NCBI RefSeq assembly: GCF_040712315.1
Contig: NC_134018.1
Span: forward strand, 18,496,835-18,560,834
Direction: 5' to 3'
DNA: 64,000 nucleotides
DNA from: Castanea sativa
Lineage: Eukaryota; Streptophyta; Magnoliopsida; Fagales; Fagaceae
Part shown: one piece after another, positions 1-11,129 of the stretch
Layout: each line of letters starts with the position of its first letter
Numbering within the stretch: position 1 is the stretch's first letter
Made by a program: the position numbers and the translations under genes
Notes under the pieces: model-generated
Told to the model about the DNA's origin: nothing
The model's input: the letters and a program-made list of their open reading frames with translations, nothing else
Database searches by the model: none

Positions 1-1063
1 CAAGGGCAAAGAGAGAGAAGGGGGTGAAAGAGGAGAGAGAAAAATATATTTAAATAATGAAACAGAAAGCTATAGTAACCATGTATATTTACACAGTTAC
101 TATAGCATTTTTGTATATGCACAATATTAGGTAGTTTTTTTAGCAAAAAGGTATAAAGTTGGCACTTTTTCTATTTTCCAAGGATTAGTGCGATTGCTCT
201 AATAGTGAATGTAATTCTCATAATGGTAGTCTACTAGAAGTTGACAAAAAGATCACATGGGGTTATTTTTCATAAAAAATAACCAATACGATTCAAGCTA
301 AGTTAAGCTATATAGGGTTATTTTTCATCAAAAACCTATTTGATTCACCTTAGTACAATATGGATACAAGTACATACACAAATATATGTACTGTCACCTC
401 ATAGAATATGTAATATGTATGTATACAAAACTAATCAATGCCAACTCCAAACCAAATATGTGTAGTATATCAAATTTGAGGTGAGGATCTAAATAGAATT
501 TCTAAAGTACAATTTGACTCAACTGAAACTCAAATTTCAACTTGACTAATTGAATTTCATTTTCACAGAACCAGTAATACATTAGTCGGAGCTGATCGTC
601 AGCCACCGCGCCTTAGCTCTGCTCTTTGAGTTTTCTCAAAGATAGAGAGATTGAGAGCTAAAATCAATACAAAAAAGAAAACTCATTTTCATGCTTTGAT
701 TCTGGGCTTTAGGTCTTTAATTTTACGGTGAAATATTTGAGGACAATTATTTTGGAGGTTGTATTAAAGTTGCGTCGAAAATTGTAAATATTTGGGGCTC
801 AAACTTGCATGGTAGAGCTATAATTGGGCTTCCAGGTTTTTCCAATGGGTGGAGTAGTTTATTTCAAGGGACAAATGCTTGTTTCAATGATTTCAAGAAA
901 CCCTAAAAAAATTGGGTCAAAACATGTCAAGTTTATTGTAATGCCACTTTGTAACCTAGTCCCCAAACCTAGATCTTGGGTTCTTGATTAGTGCCTTATT
1001 CAATGTAATTTTTACTTTCTTTAGAATGTAACTAGGACACAAAGCCTTGTATTTTATTTAGAA
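1..1063. other. Intergenic AT-rich DNA, no gene seen
   Basis: No convincing coding frame on either strand. The only structure seen is a perfect 11-bp inverted repeat (69-79 and 96-106, 16-nt loop), which could be a MITE remnant. The last 45 bases before 1064 resemble the sequence just after 2853 (both have a 'gtaa[c/t]taggac' core), so the flanks of the Helitron insertion share a local repeat. Confidence 0.5.
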
Positions 1064-2852
1064 CTAGTATTATGCCCGTACGATGCACGACTTAATCAAA
1101 AATCATGTATAAACTAAATAAAATAGGAAAACATTTTCGAATTTAAGTAAAACTAAATAATAAAATAGATAGAACAATTTATCATCAAATTTATTAATAA
1201 TTGATTCTCAAACCATAACCATATGAATCATATAAAACTTAATAAATTTAGGTTAAACAAAAGACAAAAAATATACAAAACCTATTCAATTTGATTAAAG
1301 AAATTAGAGTAAACAAATATATAAAAAATTAGTGTAAACAAATACATACCTATAAGGTTGCAGGTAGAAGAAGAGAAGAATAGAAGAAAAAAAAATAGTA
1401 GGTATTTATTATGAATTATTTGATATATATACACTCTACATTGAAGAAGTTGATATGAACAAAAAGTCTAATGTTAGTCTAATTTGTGGAAGTATGAATT
1501 ATAGGAAAAGAAGATAAGAAAAAAAATATTATATCTATTTTTTTTTCGAAAATCTAAAAAATCTAAAAAATATGAACGACTAATGCTAAAATTTTTTAGT
1601 TGATTTTAACTTATATATAGTGTTAAGTTGCTGTTTTTGGACGTGTAGTAATATAATTTGTGTAAAAATAAAGAACAATAAAACAATTATAATTTTGTGT
1701 CTATCCATGAGGTGTTTTAAAAATTAAAAAATAAAATTAAAGGTTGATATTAGTAGTTATATATGTGTACTATGATTGTTTTTTGTTTTTAAATTAATGT
1801 TGATATGAACAATTAGTATGAAACGAAAATTCTAATCCCCTAGAATGGTAGAACTCATAAATCATAAATGAAGTAGATCTCCTATTGCTAATTAAATAAA
1901 TCACTTAGAAATTATAGATAAACTAATAATAAAAGGATTAGATGAAGAATTTGGATTGTATTTGATGAGGATAATTTCGTAATTAGCCCATGACAAAACC
2001 GAAGGCAACGAATATAGTAAGGTCGTCAGCTTTACCCATAGAATTACCTTCTTGTAAAGCTTACAGTTCCACCTCATACTGGACAGCTGTGTATTGACAG
2101 CAGTAAGCTGACGGTCATAAAGCTAACGATAGTAAATTGAAGGTGGTGAGTTGAAGACCACTGAGCTGAAGGGAGTTGCTGAAGGTAGTAAGCTAATGAC
2201 CCCAATTATAAGATGACGACATTAAAAAGGGATGACATTGAAGGCTGACGGGAATAAGCTGAAAAGGTTAATTAAACCTCCGTTTGTGGCCTTACTTGAT
2301 CTCCACGCATACGTGTATAAGGGGAGTTCTTGCGCTACACGCATAACCCTAATTAAAAAGACTCCTATAAGGAAAAGAACTCTAGAAGATACGCAAAATC
2401 CACGAGTTACTCTCTTAGAAGGAAAGTACTTCTTAGCCAAGGCGCAGATTTCGGCCCTACACTACTATAAATACCCCAAAACTCTCATAAACCAAGGTAC
2501 GCATAATTCACCTCAGCTCTAGCACTTTAGAGTTGCGAATAAGAGATTTTCTCTAGCTTGACCGTCGCAGGGTATTTAGTCGGTACCACACTGGTATTCC
2601 TCGTAAGGTCTTCAACTTTCGTGTTGTGCAGGTTCTTCATCAGAAGCACGTGAGGACTGTGTAGCTCACTGACGATTTTCGGCATCATCAGTATTCAAAT
2701 TGAAATTTTTATCAATTTAGAAATTATAGGAGAAGAAGATAAGAACAAAAAATATTTTTTTATATATTTTTAAAAAATCTAACAAAATTTCGCAATTTGG
2801 TGAAGCCACGTGGCCCAACCACGGTTTCTAAGCCTAACTTTTATTTTATAGT
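1064..2852 (-). mobile_element. Non-autonomous Helitron, carrying a nested solo LTR
   Basis: On the minus strand the 3' terminus reads as an imperfect GC-rich stem, about 10 nt, then CTAG followed by host T (CTAG is the complement of 1064-1067). This is the classic Helitron 3' end. The proposed 5' end is near 2852, where the minus strand begins ACTATAAAATAAAAG. Plant Helitrons usually start TCTATA, so this end is one base off and less certain. Without the solo LTR at 1963-2690 the element is about 1.06 kb. No Rep/helicase coding sequence is present. Confidence 0.55.
1963..2690 (+). mobile_element. Solo LTR, family 1 copy 1 (728 bp)
   Basis: It begins TGATGA and ends TCATCA, a perfect 6-bp terminal inverted repeat, and is flanked by a 5-bp target duplication GTATT (1958-1962 and 2691-2695). 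A TATAAATA box lies near 2466. The stretch after it closely resembles 16190-16416, a second copy of the family. No internal retroelement sequence is attached, so this is a solo LTR left by LTR-LTR recombination. Type (Ty3 or Ty1) cannot be assigned from the LTR alone. Confidence 0.85.
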
Positions 2853-5260
2853 ATATGATGTAATTAGGACTCAAAACCTTGAAATTTCTCTCATATGTAA
2901 TCTTTATTCAAATATTCAATGAAATTCAAATGTTTAATTTAGTTTTAGTTTTCTTATATTTTCTTGTAATAAAAATAAGTACACCCTTGATCTAGGGGGA
3001 AAGACATTTTAAATTTTTAAGTGGGCTTCCCACTAAAGAAATTGAGGGGCATTATCATGGTCTCTCACATCATGGAACATGTTAGGGTTTTAGACCCCGG
3101 TTGTTAAATTTATGTGAATTAACTAAGTTGTTCAATTAGTCTGATTATGCCAAATTGCAACTCACAAAAGTGCCCAAAATATATGCAATAAAGTACTCTC
3201 ATATTTGCATCTTCAACCTCATTTTTATGTTAATCTGTGACTGATTATAAATCATCTTTGTTTTACAGGTGATAATGAACTTACATGCTAATGAGATTTA
3301 TTTTAGGCAGAAGGATAGAAAACAATCCGCAAGGAGACTCAATGATGCGAGGTGGGCCAGGCCTATTGATTCAAAAGCCAACATGAAAAGAAGAAGGACC
3401 GCGAGACACGGTCTCCGTGAAGTGAAAAGAATAAGAAAGGTAAAGAAAGAAAAAACATAGAAGTTTAATTATGTGGAGTCTACAAGTGGGCTTGTGGTTT
3501 TTATGCATAGTTGTTAAGTGGGCTTCTTTCTTACTTAAAGGAATTGCACGTTAGAATAGCAGATATATTTTTGGGCCATTCGGGTTTTGACCTTGTGAAA
3601 CTCGTGTGTTCTAGTTCCACTTGTATTAGGATTAAGCATAGTATCGGGCGGTGTGTAAGTATATAAATAGAGAGCAAACAGGTAATAGAGAAAATAGAGA
3701 CGAGGCTGTAACTATTATCCATGACAGTACTATGACTATTTTTTTTTTGGTTAAGTTTAATGCTTAACATTTTATGTTTGTGTTTTTTTTTTTAATTATT
3801 ATGAGTAGCTAAATTTATAATTAAGGTTGAAGATGAAACTTTGTTAAAGATTATCAGTATAATTAATATGATTTAATTTTTCCCACAATACTTGTTCATT
3901 AATGATTTAAATTGTTCTTACTCCATATTAGTTGACAAAGATAAGATTCTAGATATGAATTCAATTATATTTTTCTCATGATTTAGGATTTATTTTAATT
4001 AATTGAATGCTTGGTTTATTATTTCTTGATTTTTAGAATTTGATATCTCTTGCGATTTGTTTGTCAATAGATACAATTGATTATTTGATTTTATACCTTG
4101 GAAGCGAGGAAGAGAATGCCTTAGACTTTTAAACATAATTTTTAATGATAATAATTTCTATAATAGCAAGATTGATTTCTAGATTATCATGTAGTGGGTT
4201 GGGAAAAATTCAATGATCATAAGTATATGCTGATATGAATTAACAAGACAGATTCCAAAACCTTAATTCCTTTCTCCGTATTGTTTAATCTCTTTATTGC
4301 TTTATATTATATCTTTTGCTTAGTTTAATTATTTTCTTAGTTTATTTTAATTTCAAAACAATCAAAATTATTTAACTAGATTAGGATTAATTAGGTTAAG
4401 AATTAATTAATTTTCCTATGTCTATACAAGTTCATGTGGGTTCGACCTCGTTCTTGTCAAACTATACTTCAGTACGGTTCGTGCACTTGTGAGTACTTTA
4501 AAATTTCATAACACTCACAAACATAAATAATTAAATCATATATGGCATATAAATTAATATGTCACCAATTGCATAAAATGAATCATAATGGAGATTGTGA
4601 TATGGTGATTAAGTGGAAAACCAAATGAAAAGTATCTAAGGGAAAAACTACAATGGGGAAATCTTCCCTAATGAAGCAAATTCACTGTGATAAGAGAAGT
4701 TTTATAGTTAAGGAAAAACCTTTTCCTATGCTCTATTGACTCATAGATAACTTACAGAGAAAAATTTTCATTGCACCAAAAGCATTTGAACTTTTCAATC
4801 ATGAGTTGCTTCTATGGATGATGCATCTGTGGTCACGATTGGAACCTATGACTAACTTTCATATCCTTTTGAAGGTTTATTTCACAACAACAAGTCTGTG
4901 GTAGGTGCTATGACTTTAACTTCTCCACAAACCAATCTTTAGATTTTATTAAATATCTTCGATATGGCGAAATTGAGAAAAACTTGGTTACATAACTTTA
5001 GCTTCGCAAACGGAGCTTTCTGTCCTCTAATAATCTCTCTTAGGTGAACAATTATAATGATCCATTTATATTGCAACAAGTATGACTCGAATTGGACTTG
5101 AAACAAACAAATTATTGAGCATTTTGCATTGTAGATTCACAGTCTAGATTGCAGATATTGCAATCCAAGTGGAGTAAACATTGCAATCGAGCTTGGAGTC
5201 AAGGTTATAGAAACTTCACTTTTTGAGGCTCAATTGATTGTGAGGAACTAATTAAGGTTA
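2853..5260. other. Intergenic, old repeat debris
   Basis: No gene supported. A short Lys/Arg-rich frame at 3269-3460 has no recognisable motif. Around 4430-4500 there is a GC-richer stretch ('gggttcgacctcg') of a type I associate with plant LTR retrotransposon leaders, but I cannot delimit an element. Confidence 0.4.
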
Positions 5261-5269
5261 GTGTTGAGG

Positions 5270-5670
5270 TAACAAAAACAACATTTTCTTGAGCAGCTCT
5301 TATGCAGTCTTTGTGTCTTCAATTAGATCTTCAATCACAACTCCAAAACACAATAAAATTCACAATATGCCGACATTAATATATATGGACCTAACATAAC
5401 ACATCGTTATGGAAAATTTTAATTGTACTCTGATTATCCCAATAAACTGGTACTACAATGGAGCTACGTCTTGCTTGAGCTAGAAAAACAAAGATGTTTG
5501 GTTGTAGTGTCAGTTAGTACTTGATATTCCACTTATATATGCACTGGTGCATGCAACTATAGTCTGCTTCTCATTGTGCTATGATATTAGGGAATCCCTA
5601 AGCAAGAAACAAAATCCTATGGTGGAATAGCAATTAGTGGGATCCCTTACCTATTTGTCATCATTGTATA
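5270..5670 (-). pseudogene. Ty1/copia RNase H remnant
   Basis: Translating the minus strand through several stops and frame changes gives the copia RNase H landmarks in order: 'SLISWHNEKQTIVACTS' (about 5545-5660), then 'VYWDNQSTIKIFHND' (about 5410-5460). The second matches the C-D-N-Q-S-A-I block of the family with Trp in place of Cys. It is a decayed fragment. The matching reverse transcriptase piece lies upstream on the same strand at 7540-7850, about 1.9 kb away, so the pol gene has been split by later insertions. Confidence 0.7.
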
Positions 5671-5774
5671 CCAGGAATGTTGATGGTGACTAGAAGAAGA
5701 AATGAAGTCCATGGAACAAGGTGACTTTCGTATTTTAAAGGACTCTGTGGACAACAACATAGTGAGATGACCGT

Positions 5775-5861
5775 GGTACAATCACTTAACTAGACATCTC
5801 CTGTACAATACACATTGTCAATGTGTATTACACAGGAAATGTCTAGTTAAGTGATTGTACC
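5775..5861. repeat. Near-perfect 43-bp palindrome, 1-nt loop
   Basis: Left arm 5775-5817 and right arm 5819-5861 are reverse complements with about three mismatches; the single central base is T5818. As RNA it would form an unbroken hairpin. It could be a collapsed foldback or MITE, or a small-RNA precursor. It sits inside the decayed copia region. Confidence 0.85.
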
Positions 5862-6011
5862 CTTATTAAAAAAAATGTAATTGCGATCTACAAAATACTT
5901 CTAACTAGATGCTTGTAGAGTGTACGTAGCATTGTGAATTTCTCCTTCACGAGCATTTAAGCGACTGTTGTACTCCTTTTTAACGTCTATAATATAAGCT
6001 CAAGAAATGAC

Positions 6012-7505
6012 TCTAGGCCTGGGCAGGACCGGCCCTTCCACTAGGCCCATTAGGCAATGGCCTAAGCTCACTACTGGAAGGAGGTCCCAAAATTTTGAAA
6101 AAAAAAAAAGGTACTATACATATAGTCTAAAACTTTAAACTTTGTCCCAGCATATCAACAAATTATTTTTGGCCCGTGATGAATCTCGTAAAAAATAAAG
6201 AAATAAATAAAATCTGCTCTATCCTTTTGACCAAAGAACAAGAAGAAAATCTTCTAGTCTAAACAAAATCGATTGTCCCAAAAATAAAGTCATTTAACCT
6301 CTAGACAAAACAAATTAACTATAAGATATGTTTAAAACAATTACACACAAAACAATTACAAATCGAAAACCCCAAATCCCAATTTTTTTTATCCATATTG
6401 TTTCTCTCTGTCTTGCTCTCTTAGCTTTGGCTTAACAATTTGCATAATCTCATTCTTCCTCTCCACTGGTCACTACTAACCCAACTTGAATCCCTTCTGT
6501 TGGTGGCTTGGCATCGCACCTCCACTTCCTCTCCATCTAATCTATTGTTCACACTCACACACTAGTAGAATCGGCTGAGGTATGATCTTCTTCTCTCTAA
6601 TATGAGTTTCTTTTCCTCTCTTCTTTGATCTAAGATCTGATATCTCCCTCTTTGACACACTCTCCCTCTATTGCCGCTAGTCTTGACTCTGGTGTTTTGG
6701 GTTCATTACTTTTTCTTCAATAAGGTATTTTAAATCTGGGCAATGTTTGACACTGTTAATAAGACTTGTGGGCTGACATTTTGGTTTTACTATATGTTTT
6801 TTTAATCATGCGTTTTTTTTTTTTATGGGATGTGTTTTATTTTAATACCAAATCTTGCGTTTTGGACCTTTTAGTTGTGTATTATTACTACAAATGACTT
6901 CAATTAAAATAAAATAAAAAACATTGGAACACGTGTAACTAAGGTGGAGTTTGGATAGGCGTTTCTGCGTCCGCGTTTTGTGTTTTGTGTTTTTTTTTTT
7001 TTTTTTTTCCCCAGCCGCAAGTGTTGACCCAATTTTCTGTGAACAGTGCATTCGTGCACTGTTCACGGACCCACAAATTTTACTTTTAAGCAACTTTTTC
7101 ATTAAAAATGGGTCCCGCGGTACTATTCACACATTTTAAAATTATTTTGCTACAGTGTTTTCAGTTTTCAGTTTTCAGTTTTCAGTTTTCAGCAATAAGT
7201 TCTATCCAAACGGACCCTAAAAGGAAAAACAAAAGGAAATATAATACAAAAGGTTTATCAAAAAATAAAAACTAAAAGACAAAATAAAAAGAAAAATTAA
7301 TCAGTTTACATGTTAAAAAAGAGATGTTAGTAGAATTTTGAATATAAAAATTTAATTAGATAGTTTGCATCTCAAAGGACAAGAAAAACAAAATTTAAAT
7401 AAAATATATTATGATATAAATATAAAAAAGGACCTTTTTATGGGAAAAAATGCTCATTTTAATTGTTTGCCTAAGACCCCAAAATGTCTTGGGTCAGCTC
7501 TACCT
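6012..7505. mobile_element. Possible hAT-like insert splitting the copia pol gene
   Basis: The two ends look weakly inverted (CAGGACCGGCCC near 6025; complement of GGGTCAGCTCTACCTG near 7495). The copia reading frame resumes just beyond the right end. No 8-bp target duplication was found, so limits and class are tentative. It contains the Tourist-like MITE at 6943-7217 and no coding sequence. Confidence 0.3.
6943..7217. mobile_element. Tourist-like MITE, copy 1 (275 bp)
   Basis: Ends share TTTGGATAG in inverted orientation (6951-6959 and the complement at 7201-7209). TAA flanks both sides (6940-6942 and 7218-7220), as expected for PIF/Harbinger. Inside are a T-run, a short hairpin around GTGAACAGTGC (about 7038-7065) and a run of CAGTTTT repeats (7158-7191). 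Two relatives are at 9796-10007 and 57344-58306. Confidence 0.75.
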
Positions 7506-7539
7506 GAGTGAGATTATAGCCTTCAAATGATGAGGAAAC

Positions 7540-7850
7540 ATCAAGGCGAAGGAGTAGTTGAGGGGCTTAGATATTTAATCTTGAACTGTTGATTAAGAAA
7601 ATGTTCAAAGTTCTGTGTTTTCTAAATACTCTATATGTTATCACTAATAAAAATCATGTCATCAACATACAATAAGATTAGGATAATACCATGATTAGTG
7701 TGTAAAATGAACATGTTTGAGTTGTAGGACTTGGATGTGAATTGAAGCTATGCAATGGTGGAGCTAAACATGGTGAACCATGCTTGAGTTGTGAGGCTTG
7801 CAACTAAGTTATAGTGTGCCTTTAATTTTTCTTCTTCTTTAGGTCATCGT
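7540..7850 (-). pseudogene. Ty1/copia reverse transcriptase remnant
   Basis: The minus strand encodes the copia catalytic signature 'ILLYVDDMIFISDN' (about 7640-7690). It is followed, after a frameshift, by 'LDVSSSFEGYNLTQ' (about 7505-7550), the block that precedes the copia connection domain. In-frame stops show it is dead. With the RNase H fragment at 5270-5670 it forms one minus-strand copia remnant. Confidence 0.75.
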
Positions 7851-8719
7851 AATGAATTTCTTTCTCAATTCTTCAAAAAAGAAAATACAATACTGCAATG
7901 TATATTGAGCAAAAATAGATGAAAAAATTGCTACGCTCCCAAAGGAAATCATTGCTTTTGTATAATTTAAGATATGTTAACGGGTACTTGATTGCACTTA
8001 TTAATTAAGAAAAAGTTAAATGAGTCTCACCGTATTAAGAAGTAACAAAAACAAAGAAATAAATACTCTTTTAATTAACTCCAAAAAAAGAAGCGGATTG
8101 ATTACGATACAAAACTTAATTTTAACCGATGCATTTTGACACCTGTTAATGTGACTAATTGTTTTTCTTCTTTTTTATGAACAAATCAAACACGGCACTT
8201 GGGGTTTCTTTTCCCCCACTCTAAGCTTCAGATGTGTTTTATTCGACCACAAAACGTATAAAAATCGAGTACCACTTCTTTATCTTTCCATTCATTAAGT
8301 TCCAACGATTTCCAAGTAATCCGTACACTTCTTGCATGAGTTTGAAACAATGAGTGGCTTACAAAAGTTTGAGCCATAACAATCATTGAGTCACAAACTT
8401 ATCTTGACTGGAATCGGTAGGTAGAGATAATTTCAGATGCGTTACTTATCATGCTCAACTTGCTTACTGAGTACGTGTCATGGGCCCTCAGACCCAAAAT
8501 TTGTGGATAATTTGTGGGCTTGGGATGGTAGTTTTAGATCATTACGTGGTCCTCTCTGATCAAGATACCACTGTCAGACAGCTAATAGGACATGGGCTGA
8601 ATCTTTTTTTTTTTTTTTTTTTGGGATTCCGAGTTGGTCTCCCAAAAGGTCTCTACACTCTCTACCGAAGTAATCGGTTGGTCTGCAACAAGGTTTCTAC
8701 TTAGAGCAATGTCAAAATT
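7851..8719. other. Intergenic, no gene seen
   Basis: AT-rich with a T-run at 8604-8622. A short frame at 8480-8704 runs through this T-run and has no family features. Confidence 0.4.
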
Positions 8720-9262
8720 AGTGTCACAATTTTCTAACTTTATTTTGAAACAAAAATTATATTCTAAACCCTACTTAAGGTTTTAATAGGTTAAACATTA
8801 TAATTTCAAAATTAACAGATTAAATCTTGAAAAATTTTAAAATATAACAAATTAAATCTTATAGTTTTAAAAGTTACAATTTAAACTTTAAGGTTTCAAA
8901 AAGTAACAAACTAAATCCTTAACTTACGTTAAACCTTAAACATAAAGTCATTCTTCTTGAAGGGGGTGAGGGCTAATTTGTTATTTTTTAAAACCTTGAG
9001 ATTTAATTTGTTATATAAAACTATAGGGTTTAATTTATTATTTTTTTAAACCTCAAGGTTTAATTTGTAACTTTCAAAATTAAAGTTTATAATTTATTAT
9101 ATGCTCTAAACTATAAAATTTACTTTGTTACTGTCAAAACTATAGATTTACTTTATAATAAGGGCGTCAAAAGTTCTTCAAACACTTAAGTGTTCTCTCA
9201 TGTGTGTAGTTCTCTTATCACATACACATCAAGTAATTATAGAGAATAATTCCTTGAGGTTC
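8720..9262. repeat. AT-rich repeat block, copy 1 (uninterrupted)
   Basis: Composed of degenerate repeats of motifs such as 'taacaaattaaat' and 'aaggtttaattt'. It is a clear relative of the block at 13230-15815. The uninterrupted 'aaaGTTACaattt' at 8870-8880 is the empty site for the TRIM-like element at 13331-14090. The stretch around 9165-9260 corresponds to the flanks of the LINE at 14586-15750. Confidence 0.75.
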
Positions 9263-9795
9263 GAGGTGACCCCAATATACTAACTACATTTTTCAAACCT
9301 ATAACCTCAAGGGTGGCTCTTGCTTTAAGTGAATTACGCGACTGCCTAAAACCTCCAAATAGAAGAAATCCTCCAAATTTTAACCAATGAGATTAGTTCT
9401 TTGATTAAAACAAATAGTTCGGTGAAATTTATAAATTAAACCCCAAATTATAACCAATAAATAAGAAAAAAAAATCAAAGAAAAAAATCAGGAAAGAATG
9501 CCCCAAAGTAGGAGTACTAAATTACCCCAAAATATTAACATAAATTTAAAAAATAAAATGAAAAGATTAGTTCTCTTTGAGACTCAAAAGCTGAAATCTC
9601 TCTCTTTCTCTTAATAAAATAAAACAAAACATAAAGATCCAAAAAAGAAAAAAAAGAAAAAAAGAAGCACAAACATTTATTTTTAAAAATATTTCTTTTT
9701 ATCTGTTGATTCTACTGCACGTCAGACTCTTCGATCCAACCATTCCCTTTTAGGTTTGAGGATTGCCTTGAAAAATTCTTTCAAATATGTATTTA
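9263..9795. other. Intergenic, no gene seen
   Basis: Low-complexity A-rich sequence, especially 9460-9700. No coding frame or delimited repeat. Confidence 0.4.
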
Positions 9796-10007
9796 GGGTT
9801 TGTTTGGATACCGCTTATTGTTAAAAACTGAAAACTAAAACATTATAGCAAAAAAAATTTTAAATGTGTGAATAGTGTCGTGGGACTCAATTTTAAAATT
9901 GTTTTTGCTGAAAAAAATACTTGTAGATCCCATGAACAGTGCACAGGACCCACAAAAAAAAAATTAGCCGCTGGAAAACGCGTAAAACGCGCTTCCCAAA
10001 CGTACAC
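9796..10007. mobile_element. Tourist-like MITE, copy 2 (212 bp)
   Basis: Begins GGGTTTGTTTGGATAC and ends in the inverted counterpart GCTTCCCAAACGTACAC. TTA is duplicated at 9793-9795 and 10008-10010. Relative to copy 1 it lies in the opposite orientation: the 'actgaaaact' motif is near its left end, and its GAACAGTGCAC motif matches the copy-1 hairpin. PIF/Harbinger-type by target duplication and termini. Confidence 0.8.
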
Positions 10008-10669
10008 TTACTACTGTGCTTTTAACTTGTTTTCTTATTTCTTCCCTTATTGGTGTTAGAGTATTGCACTGCCATTACTTCTTTTTTTTTTTTTAGAATA
10101 CTAAGTATTTTTAACACACACACACAAGAAGATGGGAGAAGGTCTCACTGCCATTACTTTATGTCTTTATCTAATAGGGAATGAAATATGTGGTCCAAAA
10201 CCATTAAACGACTCACCATATCCTACCCTTTTTCATTTTTATTTTTTTTGGTTTAAGTGAAATATGGGGGGTGGGGGGGTTTATGCCTTTATCTTTTTCT
10301 CTTTCTCTTTCTTTTTTAAATAATATAATACTTATTTACTTTGTTGATATATATATATATACACACACACACACAAAATACACACTAGTTGTAAACAAAA
10401 GAAAAAAATTGTTAGATTCTTTTCTAAATACATGAATAAGTTATAGAATTTTATTAACAATGTCTATTATAGTTGATTTAGTAGAAAGAAGTTTTTCAAG
10501 ATTAAAGGGGATAAAATCATATATAAGATCGACAATATTACAAAAAAGATGAAGTGTATTGGCCATTATCTTTTGAAAAATAAATATTAGAGGAACTTAA
10601 CTACAAAAATTTAATTAGTAATTTTGTATCTAAAAAAAAGAGAATGATAGATTTTAAGAAAAAAAAAAA
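10008..10669. other. Intergenic with simple repeats
   Basis: Contains (AC)n near 10115 and 10361-10373, (TA)n near 10347, a G-run near 10266-10278 and A-rich DNA. No gene seen. Confidence 0.4.
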
Positions 10670-11061
10670 GGGAAATTACAGTAAACTCACATGTAGTTTG
10701 GTCTGTTTGCACTTTGCCTACCCGTGGTTTAGAACTTAACACTATGCACACTTGAGATTACCTCTGTTAAAGCTCTGTTACCCACCTTTGTTAAAAATAA
10801 GAGTAAATATGTAATTTTGCTCTCCTTTTATGTCTCTCTCCTCCCAAAACAAAAAAATTATACTTAAAAACAAGGAAAAAATATCTAAAAGTTTGGGTTA
10901 TGTTGTAAAAATTATTGGCAAACATTAACTTTTTTTTTCATATCATTATCCTATTCCAGTTTCTCATTTCCATCTTCTGCCCAAAACTTATTTCATATTT
11001 TTATATCCCAACCTTTCAATCAAACCCCTTTCTCAGACCAAAACTTAATTCACAATCCAAC
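10670..11061. repeat. Left terminal inverted repeat of the MULE-like element
   Basis: Reverse complement of 12765-13149 with many substitutions and small indels. Shared landmarks are 'gagattacctctgtta', 'ctgttacccacct' and 'ttctcatttcc'. Confidence 0.8.
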
Positions 11062-11129
11062 TTAAACTAAAGAGAGATTAAAAGAGTTGATTTGTTTTTT
11101 TTTTTTTTTTTTTTTGGATATGGATTTAC

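Noticed and set aside
3269..3460. Small Lys/Arg-rich frame
   Set aside because: No motif, no neighbours, AT-rich surroundings; could be chance.
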